A DNA stretch of 64,000 nt from CALFVT01 sp039989855 (GCA_039989855.1 JBDXGZ010000015.1:25161-89160), one strand, 5' to 3'. Positions 44,131 through 53,729 are shown, numbered from the stretch's first letter. Notes: a model not told the origin generated them from the sequence alone. Translations and numbers: made by a program.

Positions 44131-45756
44131 ATGAGCGCCGCGAATGAACCATATGTCGATTCGGTGGCAACGTGGGGTCTCGGAACCCGCAAGGGCCGGG
44201 CTTATGAATTTGTTTTGGGCGCGCTCGGCGCTTTAGGGTTTGCGCCCTTTTACCTCTCACCGATTACGTTGACGGTTCTGGCCCTCTTTGGTTTGCGACT
44301 TTATAGGCTGCATCAAAACGGTGGTGGGTTTAAGCTTGGTTTTAAGACAGGATGGTTTTTTGCCTTTGGGTTTTTCTTAGCGGGACTATTTTGGATAGGC
44401 TCTGCTTTTACCATGCGGCCTGGTGGTTATATATATTTAATGGTTCCGATGGTCGGCGGTTTGATCGCGGTATTGTCTTTGTTTTGGGCGGTGGCCGCCG
44501 GGCTTTTACTGCGCAGGCGCGCTAAGGCGCCTATGTGGGTTTTTGCCCTTCGGTTTGCCTGTCTTCTTTTTATCGCAGAATTTGCACGGGGACATGTGCT
44601 TGGTGGCTTGCCGTGGAACTTACCCGGTTATATTATTGAGGCAGGGCATCCGCTGTCACAAGTGTCGAGTGTGATTGGTATTTACGGCCAAAGCCTCTTG
44701 GTTCTGTTTTTGGTTGCCTTGGTAATGATTGGTCTTTCAGGCCCATTTTTAAGGCCAAAAATGATTGGCTTAGGGTCGGCGTCTGCACTTGTTATTGGCT
44801 TGTGGGGTTATGGATCCATGCGCTTGCCAGATAAGCCAATAGAATATTATCCCGATGTGAATTTACGTCTCGTGGTGGTTGATTTCAGTCAACGCGACCA
44901 ATTTGACTCGAATAAGAATATTGAAATTGTTAGAGAGTTTTTACGTCAATCGGTTTCCTCTGGCTTTGAAGATGTGACCCATGTGGTTTGGCCCGAGGGT
45001 GCAATCTCGGGGTTGGTGATTGAAAATCAGCCATTACTCAATGCGGTTGGACAGACATTTGTGTCCACCACACCTAATAAGCCGCCTGTATGGGTGTTTA
45101 ATTCTCTTCGCCGTGAACAAGCCACGCGAGTGGATGGGCGTGTTAAAGACCTCTATTTTAATACAATGGCTGAGGTTAATTTTGACGACTCTGGCGCGCC
45201 TCGCCTTGCGGGGTTTAACGATAAGACAAGATTGGTTCCCTTTGGCGAATTTATTCCCTTTGCTGATAAGCTAGAGGCGATTGGGCTTGGGACGCTCTCT
45301 GCGGCCATAGGGTCAATGACGCCAGGCGAGGAAAAGACGACGTTCAATATTACGGGGCTTCCAGAGGTAAACTCTTTGATTTGTTATGAAGGCATATTTC
45401 CTGATGTATCGCGACCCTTGGCCCGTGAGGCGAAGTGGATTTTAAACTTATCAAATGATGGTTGGTATGGTCGTTTAACAGGACCCGCACAGCACGCCAA
45501 CCAAACGCGTTATAGAGCGATTGAGTCAGGCCTACCTCTTGTTCGATCTTCTGCGGGCGGTGAAACGGGTGTTTACGATTCTTACGGACGGACAATCTAC
45601 TCCTCAAATTCTCGCGTTTCACGCGCAATTGATGTGAAAATCCCGCGTCAATTAGCAAAAAATGACCAACTATTGCAAAATCGCAGATTTATATTGTTGA
45701 TTACTATATTTATATTGGTATTACTCGGCCATGTGGTTGAGAGGAAAACTTCGTAA
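44131..45756 (+). CDS. lnt: Apolipoprotein N-acyltransferase
   Basis: 541 aa from ATG 44131, with ACGG nearby; a longer frame to 43972 overlaps the CBS gene and is rejected. About seven membrane segments precede the periplasmic nitrilase domain, whose triad is seen as Glu in WPEGAI, Lys in the FNDKTRLVPFGEF segment and Cys in SLICYEG. FGEFIPF is the usual loop before it. It adds the third acyl chain to lipoproteins. Two hairpins just after the stop probably end the ybeZYX-lnt operon. Confidence 0.95.
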   Translation: MSAANEPYVDSVATWGLGTRKGRAYEFVLGALGALGFAPFYLSPITLTVLALFGLRLYRLHQNGGGFKLGFKTGWFFAFGFFLAGLFWIGSAFTMRPGGYIYLMVPMVGGLIAVLSLFWAVAAGLLLRRRAKAPMWVFALRFACLLFIAEFARGHVLGGLPWNLPGYIIEAGHPLSQVSSVIGIYGQSLLVLFLVALVMIGLSGPFLRPKMIGLGSASALVIGLWGYGSMRLPDKPIEYYPDVNLRLVVVDFSQRDQFDSNKNIEIVREFLRQSVSSGFEDVTHVVWPEGAISGLVIENQPLLNAVGQTFVSTTPNKPPVWVFNSLRREQATRVDGRVKDLYFNTMAEVNFDDSGAPRLAGFNDKTRLVPFGEFIPFADKLEAIGLGTLSAAIGSMTPGEEKTTFNITGLPEVNSLICYEGIFPDVSRPLAREAKWILNLSNDGWYGRLTGPAQHANQTRYRAIESGLPLVRSSAGGETGVYDSYGRTIYSSNSRVSRAIDVKIPRQLAKNDQLLQNRRFILLITIFILVLLGHVVERKTS

Positions 45757-45765
45757 ACCATATAT

Positions 45766-45812
45766 GCGTTCGGGGGAGCGGAACGCCAAATCTAAAGGAT
45801 TTGGTATTTTAT
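45766..45812 (+). terminator. Double hairpin terminator after lnt
   Basis: GCGTTC/GAACGC (45766-45786) is followed without a gap by CCAAATC-TAAAG-GATTTGG (45786-45804) and the T-rich TATTTTATT. The second hairpin has terminator form. It lies 52 bp before the XRE start, so the regulator may have its own promoter in the overlap. Confidence 0.6.
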
Positions 45813-45863
45813 TATATCAATTCAAGTGCGAATCCAATGGATCGCGCTACCTTAAGGTGTGTT

Positions 45864-46286
45864 ATGAAAAAACCAGGACCACGATCGGCTAGTCCAATTG
45901 ATCTTCATGTTGGAACGCGTATTCGCATACGTCGACAATTAATGAATATGACGCAAGAAAAACTAGGCGAAAATTTGGGCGTTACATTTCAACAAGTTCA
46001 AAAATACGAACGCGGAACTAACCGTGTTGGCGCCAGCCGACTTTGGAATATTTCGCGTGTTTTGGACGTGCCAGTTTCCTTTTTCTATGATGGTCTCGAA
46101 GATAATCATGAATATGAGCAGGTGGCTGAAAACAAACAAATGCCTGTCGTCTATGACTTTATCAATAGCTCAGACGGTGTCGCTTTTGCCAAAGCTGTGT
46201 CGAAAATCAAAAATAAAGCTGTCCGTCGTCAGCTCCTAGAGCTGGCCCGTTCATTGGCTGATAGTGACGGTAACGAAACGGGTTAA
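45864..46286 (+). CDS. XRE-family transcriptional regulator
   Basis: 140 aa from ATG 45864, AAGGTG upstream. The helix-turn-helix spans about 22-70: RIRRQLMNMTQEKLGENLG and VTFQQVQKYERGTNRVGASR. The C-terminal half is helical (FAKAVSKIKNKAVRRQLLEL). This is the regulator found between lnt and metK in many alphaproteobacteria (SinR/CHAP-related, in some species a regulator of quorum or envelope genes). Here metK does not follow; trmB does. A weak hairpin AAGTCTT...AAGACTT follows the stop (46287-46311). Confidence 0.88.
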   Translation: MKKPGPRSASPIDLHVGTRIRIRRQLMNMTQEKLGENLGVTFQQVQKYERGTNRVGASRLWNISRVLDVPVSFFYDGLEDNHEYEQVAENKQMPVVYDFINSSDGVAFAKAVSKIKNKAVRRQLLELARSLADSDGNETG

Positions 46287-46361
46287 GTCTTTTAAGATTT
46301 AAGACTTTATATCCATTTATACTCTAGCGAATTTTCATAAGCCTCGTTAAAAGCGGGACAT

Positions 46362-47048
46362 ATGACTTATACGACTGAAGAACTCGCTCAGAAAAAAGAG
46401 CTCCGCACTTTTGGTCGGACACGGGGAAAATCCCTGTCGCCCTATCAACAGCGGCTGATGGAAACCCTCTATCCGAAAATCATGATCGGAGATGACCCGT
46501 TAGCAGGTCTAGAGGCCTTCGGTGAAGTCTGGTTTGAAATTGGCTTTGGCGGTGCAGAGCATCTGATTTGGCAAGCGCAGCAAAACCCAAGCACAGCCGT
46601 TCTGGGTGTTGAGCCCTTTTTGAACGGCGTGGCCAAAGCGGTACGCGGTGTTGATGAGCATGGCCTGAACAACCTTCGCGCCCTGCAAGGCGACGCGCGG
46701 GACGTTCTGGCGGTGCTTCCAGATGCAAGCTTGTCGCGCTTGTTTATCCTCTTCCCTGATCCGTGGCCAAAAGCGCGCCATAATAAACGCCGCCTTATTA
46801 ATGAAGCTCTGCTCGCGCAAGTTCACCGCGTGTTAAAACCAGGCAGTGAGTTCCGCTTTGCCAGTGATATTATCCATTATGTCGATTGGACATTGTGGCG
46901 CGTTAAGTCGCACGGCGGTTTCGTGATGCCGCACACGGATAATGCGGATTGGCGTAATCGTCCTGATGATTGGCCCGAGACGCGTTACGAAGCCAAAGCC
47001 ATCCGCGAAGGCCGCCCGTGCCATTACTTCCGCTTTATTCGGGTTTAA
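46362..47048 (+). CDS. trmB: tRNA (guanine-N7-)-methyltransferase
   Basis: 228 aa. FGRTRGKSLSPYQQRLM start, WFEIGFGGAEHLI SAM motif (about 58-70), and the diagnostic LFPDPWPKARHNKRRL (127-142). It makes m7G46 in the variable loop of tRNAs. The glycine motif is GFGG where most enzymes have GxGxGxH, with the following His kept. It is in its usual place downstream of lnt-xre, with metK missing between. Confidence 0.94.
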   Translation: MTYTTEELAQKKELRTFGRTRGKSLSPYQQRLMETLYPKIMIGDDPLAGLEAFGEVWFEIGFGGAEHLIWQAQQNPSTAVLGVEPFLNGVAKAVRGVDEHGLNNLRALQGDARDVLAVLPDASLSRLFILFPDPWPKARHNKRRLINEALLAQVHRVLKPGSEFRFASDIIHYVDWTLWRVKSHGGFVMPHTDNADWRNRPDDWPETRYEAKAIREGRPCHYFRFIRV

Positions 47049-47054
47049 AATAAA

Positions 47055-47083
47055 TTGCGCGTCATTTCTGATGTCTATATATT
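47055..47083 (+). promoter_or_regulatory. Promoter for a possibly leaderless mRNA
   Basis: TTGCGC (47055-47060), 17-nt spacer, TATATT (47078-47083). The -10 box ends 7 bp before the ATG at 47090, so transcription would begin at or next to the start codon. The same -35 hexamer and spacing occur at the siderophore receptor gene. Confidence 0.5.
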
Positions 47084-47089
47084 GTCGTC

Positions 47090-47542
47090 ATGATAGACCG
47101 ACACGCCAGAGATGAATTAGCACATTTAGTCAAGGGTTTTGCCTCAGGCAGGATTACGAATTTTCAGTTTGAAGGGAATGTCCCATATTCTAATGATAGG
47201 GCCATTGGCGCGATTGAAGATTATTTCTGGAGCTTTTACGATGATGGAAAAGAGCATAAATTATCCGTGCCTGATGTCCCAAAGACGACCAAAAAAGAAA
47301 TAGCGCGCATCATTTTATTTTTAAATTCTGACCGTTCATATGAGTGGAATGACAAGCGTAATGGCCTGAGGTTTTTCGCTCAATTCTTTAAGCGACCAAA
47401 AGCTTTAAGGGCGTTGCGGGTTAAAAAGTTTGATCTTCACAATCAGGGAGATATGAGCGTCTGGCCATTTATGCACCGTAAACATATGATGGCAGAAGCG
47501 AATAAGCCGCGTGTGGGTTTAAGCTTGAGTTTAGCCTCTTAA
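47090..47542 (+). CDS. Conserved hypothetical protein
   Basis: 150 aa, soluble, mixed charge. I recognise no catalytic motif. The opening RHARDELAHLVKGFASGRITNFQFE and the central aromatic-rich IEDYFWSFYDD and NGLRFFAQFFKRP regions look like a folded domain, and similar small proteins of unknown role occur in many bacteria. No Shine-Dalgarno is seen, and a promoter lies directly before the ATG, which fits a leaderless transcript. It separates trmB from the rimP operon. Confidence 0.75.
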   Translation: MIDRHARDELAHLVKGFASGRITNFQFEGNVPYSNDRAIGAIEDYFWSFYDDGKEHKLSVPDVPKTTKKEIARIILFLNSDRSYEWNDKRNGLRFFAQFFKRPKALRALRVKKFDLHNQGDMSVWPFMHRKHMMAEANKPRVGLSLSLAS

Positions 47543-47561
47543 CGTCACCGCATTTTAGGGG

Positions 47562-47590
47562 GTGACATTTACATATGTCTCCCTTATAGA
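47562..47590 (+). promoter_or_regulatory. Putative promoter of the rimP-nusA-infB operon
   Basis: GTGACA (47562-47567), 17-nt spacer, TATAGA (47585-47590). The predicted start is near 47597, giving a leader of about 110 nt before rimP that contains a strong terminator. Confidence 0.5.
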
Positions 47591-47628
47591 CGTTTCAACA
47601 ACGCCTTAAGCACACGGATGCTTTAGAG

Positions 47629-47657
47629 CGGCCCACCAAAGCGGGGCCGTTTTTTTT
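47629..47657 (+). terminator. Leader terminator (possible attenuator) before rimP
   Basis: CGGCCC (47629-47634) pairs with GGGCCG (47644-47649), followed by eight T. It sits about 30 nt after the predicted promoter start and 50 nt before the rimP GTG. It can also be read as the terminator of the preceding gene; the promoter between them favours attenuation. Confidence 0.65.
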
Positions 47658-47709
47658 ATGTGTTAAAGGCAAACCAAACCGCGCGTCATGCGACAGGGAA
47701 TTGTAAAAA

Positions 47710-48255
47710 GTGAAAACGAAAACTGAAACGGATAAACGTATCCTTGGCATTATAGAGCCGGTGGCAAATGACCTCGGCTATGATGTTGTGCGTATACGTG
47801 TGATGTCAGGAAAACGTTCGACCTTGCAGATTATGGCCGCACGTCAAACTGATGGTCTCATGAATGTAGACGATTGCGCGACGCTGTCGCAGGCGGTCTC
47901 TTCGACTCTCGAAGTGGAAGACCCGCTACGTGATGCCTATGTCCTTGAAGTCTCGTCACCGGGTCTTGACCGTCCGCTGACTTCACTCAAAGATTTTGAG
48001 ACTTATGTGGGGTATTTGGCGCGCATTGAACTGGACCGCCTCGTTGAGGGACGCAAACGCTTTCGCGGTACTCTTGCGGGAGTTGACGGAGAGAATGTCG
48101 ATATTAATCTCGACGGCGAAGAGGATACAGCGCAAATTCCGTTTGATTGGATTAGCGAGTCCAAGCTTTTGATCACAGATGAGCTGATCAAAGCGGGGCA
48201 AGAGAAAAAAGAAGCGGCTGAAAACGCCCAAAATGAACAGAATAAAACGGTTTAG
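47710..48255 (+). CDS. rimP: Ribosome maturation factor RimP
   Basis: 181 aa, GTG start. N-terminal alpha/beta domain (LGYDVVRIRVMSGKRSTLQIM, then DDCATLSQAVSSTLEVEDP and YVLEVSSPGLDRPL at about 80-93) and C-terminal SH3-like domain. The SSPGLDRPL element is diagnostic. It helps late 30S assembly. A Lys/Glu/Ala tail follows. nusA begins 12 bp later. Confidence 0.95.
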   Translation: MKTKTETDKRILGIIEPVANDLGYDVVRIRVMSGKRSTLQIMAARQTDGLMNVDDCATLSQAVSSTLEVEDPLRDAYVLEVSSPGLDRPLTSLKDFETYVGYLARIELDRLVEGRKRFRGTLAGVDGENVDINLDGEEDTAQIPFDWISESKLLITDELIKAGQEKKEAAENAQNEQNKTV

Positions 48256-48267
48256 AAGGAGATAGAC

Positions 48268-49920
48268 ATGTCGACTGCTGGAATTAGTGCGAACAAATTA
48301 GAGCTTTTGCAAATTGCGAGCGCCGTGGCCCAAGAAAAGGGAATCGACAAAACGATTGTCTTGGAGGCGATTGAAGAGGCGATCCAAAAGGCAGCGCGTC
48401 TGCGTTACGGGTCTGAACTTGATATTCGCGCCAAGCTTGACCCTGTCACAGGGCAGCAATCTTTGCGCCGCGTCATTACAGTTGTCGAAGAGATCGAAAA
48501 TGAGCAACAGGAAATGGATTTGGCCTCAGCTAAGCTTGATCATCCTGAAGCGGAAATTGGCTATGAGATTATAACGGAGCTTCCACCGCTCGAATTTGGC
48601 CGTGTTCAGGCGCAAATGTCTAAGCAGATCATTACAGGTAAAATTCGCGACGCTGAACGTGCGCGTCAATATGAAGAATATAAAGACCGTATTGGCGAAA
48701 TCGTCAACGGTATCGTCAAGCGTGTTGAGTATGGTCATATCATTGTTGATTTGGGCCGCACCGAAGCGGTTATTCGTCGTGAGCAAACTCTACCGCGCGA
48801 AAACGTGAAAAATGGCGACCGTATTCGTGCCTATATTTATGACGTTCGCGCCGAGCAGCGCGGCTCGCAGATTTTCCTTTCGCGCGCCCATCCGCAATTT
48901 ATGGCGCAACTGTTCTCGCAAGAAGTTCCAGAAGTCTATGAAGGCGTTATCCAGATTGTGTCTGTCGCGCGGGATCCAGGCTCTCGGGCGAAAATCGCGG
49001 TTTACTCTTCGGATGGGTCGATTGACCCTGTCGGGGCCTGCGTAGGTATGCGCGGATCGCGCGTCCAAGCCGTTGTGAATGAGCTTCAAGGGGAACGGAT
49101 TGATATTATCCCTTACACAGAAGACGCTGCGACCTTTATTGTTAACGCCTTGCAGCCTGCGACCGTAACCAAGGTTGTTATGGATGAGGACGAAAACCGT
49201 ATTGAAGTGGTTGTCCCGAACGATCAGCTTTCTCTGGCGATTGGCCGCCGCGGTCAAAATGTCCGCCTCGCGTCACAGCTTTCTGGATGGGCGATTGATA
49301 TCCTCACCGAAGAGCAAGAATCAGAGCGTCGTCAGAAAGAATTCCAAGAACGCTCCGCGCTGTTTATTAAAGCGTTGGATGTGGACGAAATGATTGCACA
49401 GCTTCTTGTATCAGAAGGGTTTGAGACCCTCGAAGAAGTTGGTTACGTCGCACAAGACGAACTGTCTATGATTGACGGTTTTGATGATGAGACGGCTGAA
49501 GAGCTTCAGACACGGGCGAAAGAATATCTGCAAAAACTTGCAGTTGAGCAAGACGCTGAGCGTAAAGCGGCAGGTGTTGAAGATGCAGTTCTTGAGATCG
49601 AAGGCGTGACGCTACCTATGGCCGTGGCCTTTGGTCAGAACGACATTAAATCTGTCGAAGATGTTGCGGGTCTCGTACCAGATGATATTCGCGGTTACAC
49701 CGAAGTCAAAAACGGCGAGAAGGTCCACGAAGAGGGCATTCTCGAAAGCTTCGGCATGAATGCGAAAACCGCGACCGACCTTATCATGCAAGCGCGTGTA
49801 AAAGCGGGTTGGATTGACGCGGCGGATCTTGAGCCAGAGCCGACGGAGGACGAGGCGGAAGAGACAGTAGAAACTGAAGGCGAGAAGGTGCTTGATGCCG
49901 CTTCCGTCTTTGGAAATTAA
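48268..49920 (+). CDS. nusA: Transcription termination/antitermination factor NusA
   Basis: 550 aa with AGAAGGAGA ribosome binding site. Order: N-terminal polymerase-binding domain (1-130), S1 domain (about 135-200, GIVKRVEYGHIIVDLGRTEA), two KH domains (SRAKIAVYS...GACVGMRGSRVQ and LSLAIGRRGQNVRLA), then C-terminal helix-hairpin-helix AR repeats (about 375-510) and an acidic tail. It modulates pausing, Rho and intrinsic termination and rRNA antitermination. A terminator in the operon leader would allow autoregulation. Confidence 0.97.
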   Translation: MSTAGISANKLELLQIASAVAQEKGIDKTIVLEAIEEAIQKAARLRYGSELDIRAKLDPVTGQQSLRRVITVVEEIENEQQEMDLASAKLDHPEAEIGYEIITELPPLEFGRVQAQMSKQIITGKIRDAERARQYEEYKDRIGEIVNGIVKRVEYGHIIVDLGRTEAVIRREQTLPRENVKNGDRIRAYIYDVRAEQRGSQIFLSRAHPQFMAQLFSQEVPEVYEGVIQIVSVARDPGSRAKIAVYSSDGSIDPVGACVGMRGSRVQAVVNELQGERIDIIPYTEDAATFIVNALQPATVTKVVMDEDENRIEVVVPNDQLSLAIGRRGQNVRLASQLSGWAIDILTEEQESERRQKEFQERSALFIKALDVDEMIAQLLVSEGFETLEEVGYVAQDELSMIDGFDDETAEELQTRAKEYLQKLAVEQDAERKAAGVEDAVLEIEGVTLPMAVAFGQNDIKSVEDVAGLVPDDIRGYTEVKNGEKVHEEGILESFGMNAKTATDLIMQARVKAGWIDAADLEPEPTEDEAEETVETEGEKVLDAASVFGN

Positions 49921-49931
49921 GGTAATGCCTT

Positions 49932-50642
49932 GTGAGCGTAACATCAGATATTCCTACCAGCCATAAGGCTGAACAGCCTGAACACTTAGAGTCAGAGTCT
50001 GATAAGCGGGGCCATAGAGGCCCCGAGCGGCGCTGTATTGTGTCGCGCAAAACCGCTCATAAACAAGACCTCCTACGGTTTGTTCTCGCGCCTGACGGAA
50101 CCGTCACGCCAGATGTTTTAGAAAAACTCCCCGGACGCGGCGCTTATATTATGCCGGATCGTAAGACGCTTGAAAAAGCGATTGAAACAAAAGCCTTCAA
50201 TCGTGCCTTTAAGGGTAAAGCGATTGTACCAGATGGATTGGCAAATATTGTTAGCACGGTTCTGTCCCGCCGTGTCTTGGGCCTTATGACGATGGCCCTC
50301 AAGTCAGGCCGCCTTCGGGTTGGTTATGATCAGGTCCGAGCGCTCACTCAATCAGCAGAATTACGCATTCGAATTGAAGCTCTCGACGGGTCTGCGGATG
50401 GTCGCGGTAAGCTGCGAAGCTTGGCCAAAGCCATTGGCCGTGCGGAACACGGTGTGTCGCCGCCGGTCATTGGTTGCTTCACCGCCCTTGAGCTTGGCCA
50501 AGCCATTGGGCGGCCTCCGATTGTCCATGCGGGGGTTGAACGGGGTAAATTGGCCAAAAGCTTGCAACATGACATGAGGCGGTTAAGCGGATTTCGTCCA
50601 CTTATCCCGTTAGAATGGGCTGATCGGGAGCATGAATTGTGA
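49932..50642 (+). CDS. rnpM: RnpM/YlxR-type RNA-binding protein (DUF448 plus L7Ae-like)
   Basis: 236 aa, GTG start. The DUF448 domain (about 28-105) shows ERRCIVSRKTAHKQDLLRFV and LPGRGAYIMPDRKTLEKAI; a second L7Ae-like part (about 115-205) follows. In Firmicutes the short YlxR/RnpM binds RNase P RNA; alphaproteobacterial members carry the extra C-terminal domain and have no proven role. It lies between nusA and infB as in most bacteria. Confidence 0.9.
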   Translation: MSVTSDIPTSHKAEQPEHLESESDKRGHRGPERRCIVSRKTAHKQDLLRFVLAPDGTVTPDVLEKLPGRGAYIMPDRKTLEKAIETKAFNRAFKGKAIVPDGLANIVSTVLSRRVLGLMTMALKSGRLRVGYDQVRALTQSAELRIRIEALDGSADGRGKLRSLAKAIGRAEHGVSPPVIGCFTALELGQAIGRPPIVHAGVERGKLAKSLQHDMRRLSGFRPLIPLEWADREHEL

Positions 50643-50678
50643 TTTTGCTGAATCTAAGCCCTTAATGGGGTTGAATAT

Positions 50679-50783
50679 ATGCCACGTGTGGTTAGGTTAC
50701 GCCGCCTAACGCCACCAGAAGAAATTCGGCGTGAAACCGCTTTTGATATTAGATCGAAAGCAAATGTGAGACCAAATGACTGA
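50679..50783 (+). CDS. Small basic ORF overlapping the infB start
   Basis: 34 codons (starts [19 protein letters not shown]) in the 133-bp gap between rnpM and infB. GGGG lies 8 nt before its ATG at 50679, and its TGA (50781-50783) overlaps the infB start at 50776 by 8 bp. infB has only a weak ribosome binding site, so ribosomes ending here could re-initiate. I recognise no family. It may be a regulatory leader peptide or a small protein, or a chance ORF. Confidence 0.4.
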   Translation: MPRVVRLRRLTPPEEIRRETAFDIRSKANVRPND

Positions 50784-53259
50784 GAACAATAATAATTCTA
50801 ATCCTCCTCGTCGTCCGTTAAAACTTAAAACGGGCGGTGGTGCGACGCGCTCCAGCGGTAATCGTATGAAGTCGGTTGTTGTGGAGAAGAAAAAGCGCCG
50901 TATTATTGGCGGCCCTGGTAAGACGGCGGATAGTGCACGTCCTAAGGCGCCGATTGATGAGATCGCAGAAGCAGCCAAGAAGCTAGGTCTTTCCAAAGCT
51001 GAATTCGTTAAGCGTCAAGAGGCGGTTAATTCTGCAGCGGTTGAGCAGGCTCGCCGTGATGAAATTCGCCAAGCTGAAGAAGCTGAGCGTCAACGCCGTA
51101 TGAAAGAAGAGCAGGCCGCTCTCGATGCGAAACGCAAAGCCGAAGAAGATGAGCAGATGCGCCGTCTTCAAGCCGAAGAAGAAGAACGGAAACGTCAAGA
51201 AATCGAAGAGGCTCGCCGAGCACCATCTGTGGCGGCTAAGGCTCTCGCTGATGATAAGAACAAAGAAGATGACCGCACGATTTTAGAACGCGCTGGGGGC
51301 CGGATTAAAAAGAAACGGGTGGCTCCGCCGACTGCGCGAACGAAGTCAAACGAGCCGCGCCGCCGTAAGGGTAAGCTGACTATCGTTAGTGCCTTGTCTG
51401 GTGATAATGAACGCCAACGCTCTCTCGCGTCTATGCGTCGTGCGCGACAAAAAGAAAAGCAACGTCAACAAGACGGCGGCCGCATGAAAGTGGCGCGTGA
51501 AGTGACAATCCCTGAAGCGATTTCAGTAGCTGATCTCGCTAACCGTATGGCCGAACGTGCCGCAGATGTTGTGAAATATCTCATGCGTCAAGGTGACATG
51601 GTCAAGATGAATGACATGCTTGATGCGGATACGGCGCAACTTGTCGCCGAAGATTTTGGTCACATTGTTAAACGTGTGTCCGAAGCTGACGTTGAGGATG
51701 ATTTCATCCAAGCTGATGATGCGGACGATTCTGCTGATCTTGTGTCTCGCCCGCCTGTGATTGCGGTGATGGGGCATGTTGACCACGGTAAGACATCTAT
51801 TATTGATGCCTTGCGGTCGGCGGATATTGCCGCAGGTGAAGCGGGCGGTATTACCCAGCATATTGGCGCTTACCAGATCAAAACCAAAGGCGGTCAAGAA
51901 ATTACTGTTCTTGATACGCCAGGTCACGCGGCCTTTTCTGCCATGCGGACACGCGGCGCAAAGGCGGTGGATATTGTTATCCTCGTGGTCGCGGCCGATG
52001 ACGGTATCATGCCGCAAACTATCGAATCTATTAAGCACGCACAAGCAGCGGGTACACCGATCATTGTTGCGGTGAATAAAATTGATACTTACGAAGCCAA
52101 TCCGCTAAAAGTTGAAACAGATTTGCTACAACATTCTGTTATTACCGAAAGCATGTCGGGTGAAACGCAATCTATTCATGTCTCTGCAAAAGAAAAAACA
52201 GGTCTGGATGAATTGGTCGAAGCGATAAACCTTCAAGCTGAATTGATGGACCTTAAAGCTAATCCGAAGCGAGTTTCTGATGGTCTTGTTATCGAGAGTA
52301 AAATTGAAAAGGGCCGTGGTCCTGTCGCAACGTTACTTATTCAGCGCGGGACGCTAAAACGCGGTGATATTGTTGTGGCCGGTGAGCATTGGGGCAAGGT
52401 CAAAGCCATGCTCGATGAGCGCGGAAAACAGTGCAAGCAATCTATTCCGTCGTCACCGGTTGCTGTGATGGGCTTTAACGGAGCGCCAGCTCCGGGTGAG
52501 CCGTTCGCTGTTGTTGAAACCGAAGCCCGTGCGCGTGAAATCACCGAGTACCGTTTGAACGAGTCGAAAAAGGTTGCCAATGCAGCCCCAACGGCTGTGT
52601 CGATCATGGAGCAAATGATGCGCGGCGCAGATGCGGCTGAAGTCTCTAACTTACCATTGCTTGTGAAAGCTGACGTTAAAGGCTCTGCGGAAGCGATTAA
52701 ATCCTCCCTTGAGGGGGCAGGTAATGAAGAGGTGAAAGCGCAAATCATCAGTAGTTCCGTTGGCGCTATATCCGAATCTGACGTTTTATTGGCGAAATCA
52801 TCAAACGCCTCCATCTTGGCGTTTAACGTTCGTCCGAACCGTCAAGCCAAAGATTTGGCCGAGCGTGAAGGTGTCGAGATTCGCTATTACTCAATCATCT
52901 ATGCGCTGATTGACGATGTGAAAGCGGCCCTATCAGGACTATTGAAGCCAGAGCGCCGCGAAACCTTTATTGGTTACGCCGAAATCCTCGAGGTCTTCAA
53001 TATCTCTAAGACGGGTAAAGTTGCTGGGTGTAAGATCACCGAAGGTAAAGTCGAACGGGCGTGTGGTGTGCGTTTGCTGCGTGAAAATGTTGTTATTCAC
53101 GAAGGCATGCTCAAGACGCTCAAGCGTTTCAAAGACGAAGTCGATCGCGTCCAAGCGGGTATGGAGTGTGGTATGGCCTTCGAGAATTACGAAGACATCC
53201 GTAAGTCTGACCAAATCGAATGTTTCACAGTTGAGATGATCGATCGGACTCTGGATTAG
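50776..53259 (+). CDS. infB: Translation initiation factor IF-2
   Basis: 827 aa. A charged N-terminal extension (about 50-230), rich in Glu/Arg/Lys, is likely a long helix. The IF2_N-type domain ([20 protein letters not shown]) precedes the GTPase. G1 is GHVDHGKT (333-340), G3 is DTPGHAAF, and G4 is NKID; domains II, III and the fMet-tRNA-binding C-terminal domain follow. It places initiator tRNA on the 30S subunit. Its start codon is overlapped by the small ORF. Confidence 0.97.
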   Translation: MTENNNNSNPPRRPLKLKTGGGATRSSGNRMKSVVVEKKKRRIIGGPGKTADSARPKAPIDEIAEAAKKLGLSKAEFVKRQEAVNSAAVEQARRDEIRQAEEAERQRRMKEEQAALDAKRKAEEDEQMRRLQAEEEERKRQEIEEARRAPSVAAKALADDKNKEDDRTILERAGGRIKKKRVAPPTARTKSNEPRRRKGKLTIVSALSGDNERQRSLASMRRARQKEKQRQQDGGRMKVAREVTIPEAISVADLANRMAERAADVVKYLMRQGDMVKMNDMLDADTAQLVAEDFGHIVKRVSEADVEDDFIQADDADDSADLVSRPPVIAVMGHVDHGKTSIIDALRSADIAAGEAGGITQHIGAYQIKTKGGQEITVLDTPGHAAFSAMRTRGAKAVDIVILVVAADDGIMPQTIESIKHAQAAGTPIIVAVNKIDTYEANPLKVETDLLQHSVITESMSGETQSIHVSAKEKTGLDELVEAINLQAELMDLKANPKRVSDGLVIESKIEKGRGPVATLLIQRGTLKRGDIVVAGEHWGKVKAMLDERGKQCKQSIPSSPVAVMGFNGAPAPGEPFAVVETEARAREITEYRLNESKKVANAAPTAVSIMEQMMRGADAAEVSNLPLLVKADVKGSAEAIKSSLEGAGNEEVKAQIISSSVGAISESDVLLAKSSNASILAFNVRPNRQAKDLAEREGVEIRYYSIIYALIDDVKAALSGLLKPERRETFIGYAEILEVFNISKTGKVAGCKITEGKVERACGVRLLRENVVIHEGMLKTLKRFKDEVDRVQAGMECGMAFENYEDIRKSDQIECFTVEMIDRTLD

Positions 53260-53351
53260 CGTAGCGCCCGTCATTGCAAAATGACGGCCCCGTAAGGGTA
53301 TTTCTTAGGAAAAGAGTTTGAGTTTCTACGCCCAAATTTTGGAAGATTAAT

Positions 53352-53729
53352 ATGGCCCGACATAAGCCACCATCCCAGCGACAGCTCAAAGCGGGCGAGC
53401 TTATTCGCCGTGCTTTAGCCGAAATTATCGCCAAAGAAGATTTGCGTGATCCTGCGCTTCACGGCGTGTCTGTGACGATTTCAGAGGTTCGGGCCAGCCC
53501 TGATTTGAAACATGCGATTGTCTACGCTGCCCCGCTTGGCGGCGGCAATACAGAAGAAGTTATCGCCGCCTTACAACGCGCCGCGAGCTTCCTGCGTGGA
53601 CGCTTAGGGCGTGAAATGGAAACCAAATTCACGCCGCGTCTTAAATTTGAAGTCGACCGTACCTTCGAGACGGCCTCTGATATGGCGACACTCCTCAATG
53701 ATCCGCATATTAAGCAGGATTTGAATTAA
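53352..53729 (+). CDS. rbfA: 30S ribosome-binding factor RbfA
   Basis: 125 aa. KH-like fold: RQLKAGELIRRALAEIIAKE at the start, VSVTISEVRASPDLKHAIVY, then LRGRLGREMETKFTPRLKF with the family's P-x-L-x-F end. It helps 16S 5'-end maturation and cold adaptation. A terminator follows after 54 bp. Confidence 0.96.
   Translation: MARHKPPSQRQLKAGELIRRALAEIIAKEDLRDPALHGVSVTISEVRASPDLKHAIVYAAPLGGGNTEEVIAALQRAASFLRGRLGREMETKFTPRLKFEVDRTFETASDMATLLNDPHIKQDLN

Noticed and set aside
48790..49257. 155-codon minus-strand ORF
   Set aside because: Shadow of nusA; nusA has full domain motifs on the other strand.
51523..52044. 173-codon minus-strand ORF
   Set aside because: Shadow of the infB GTPase region.
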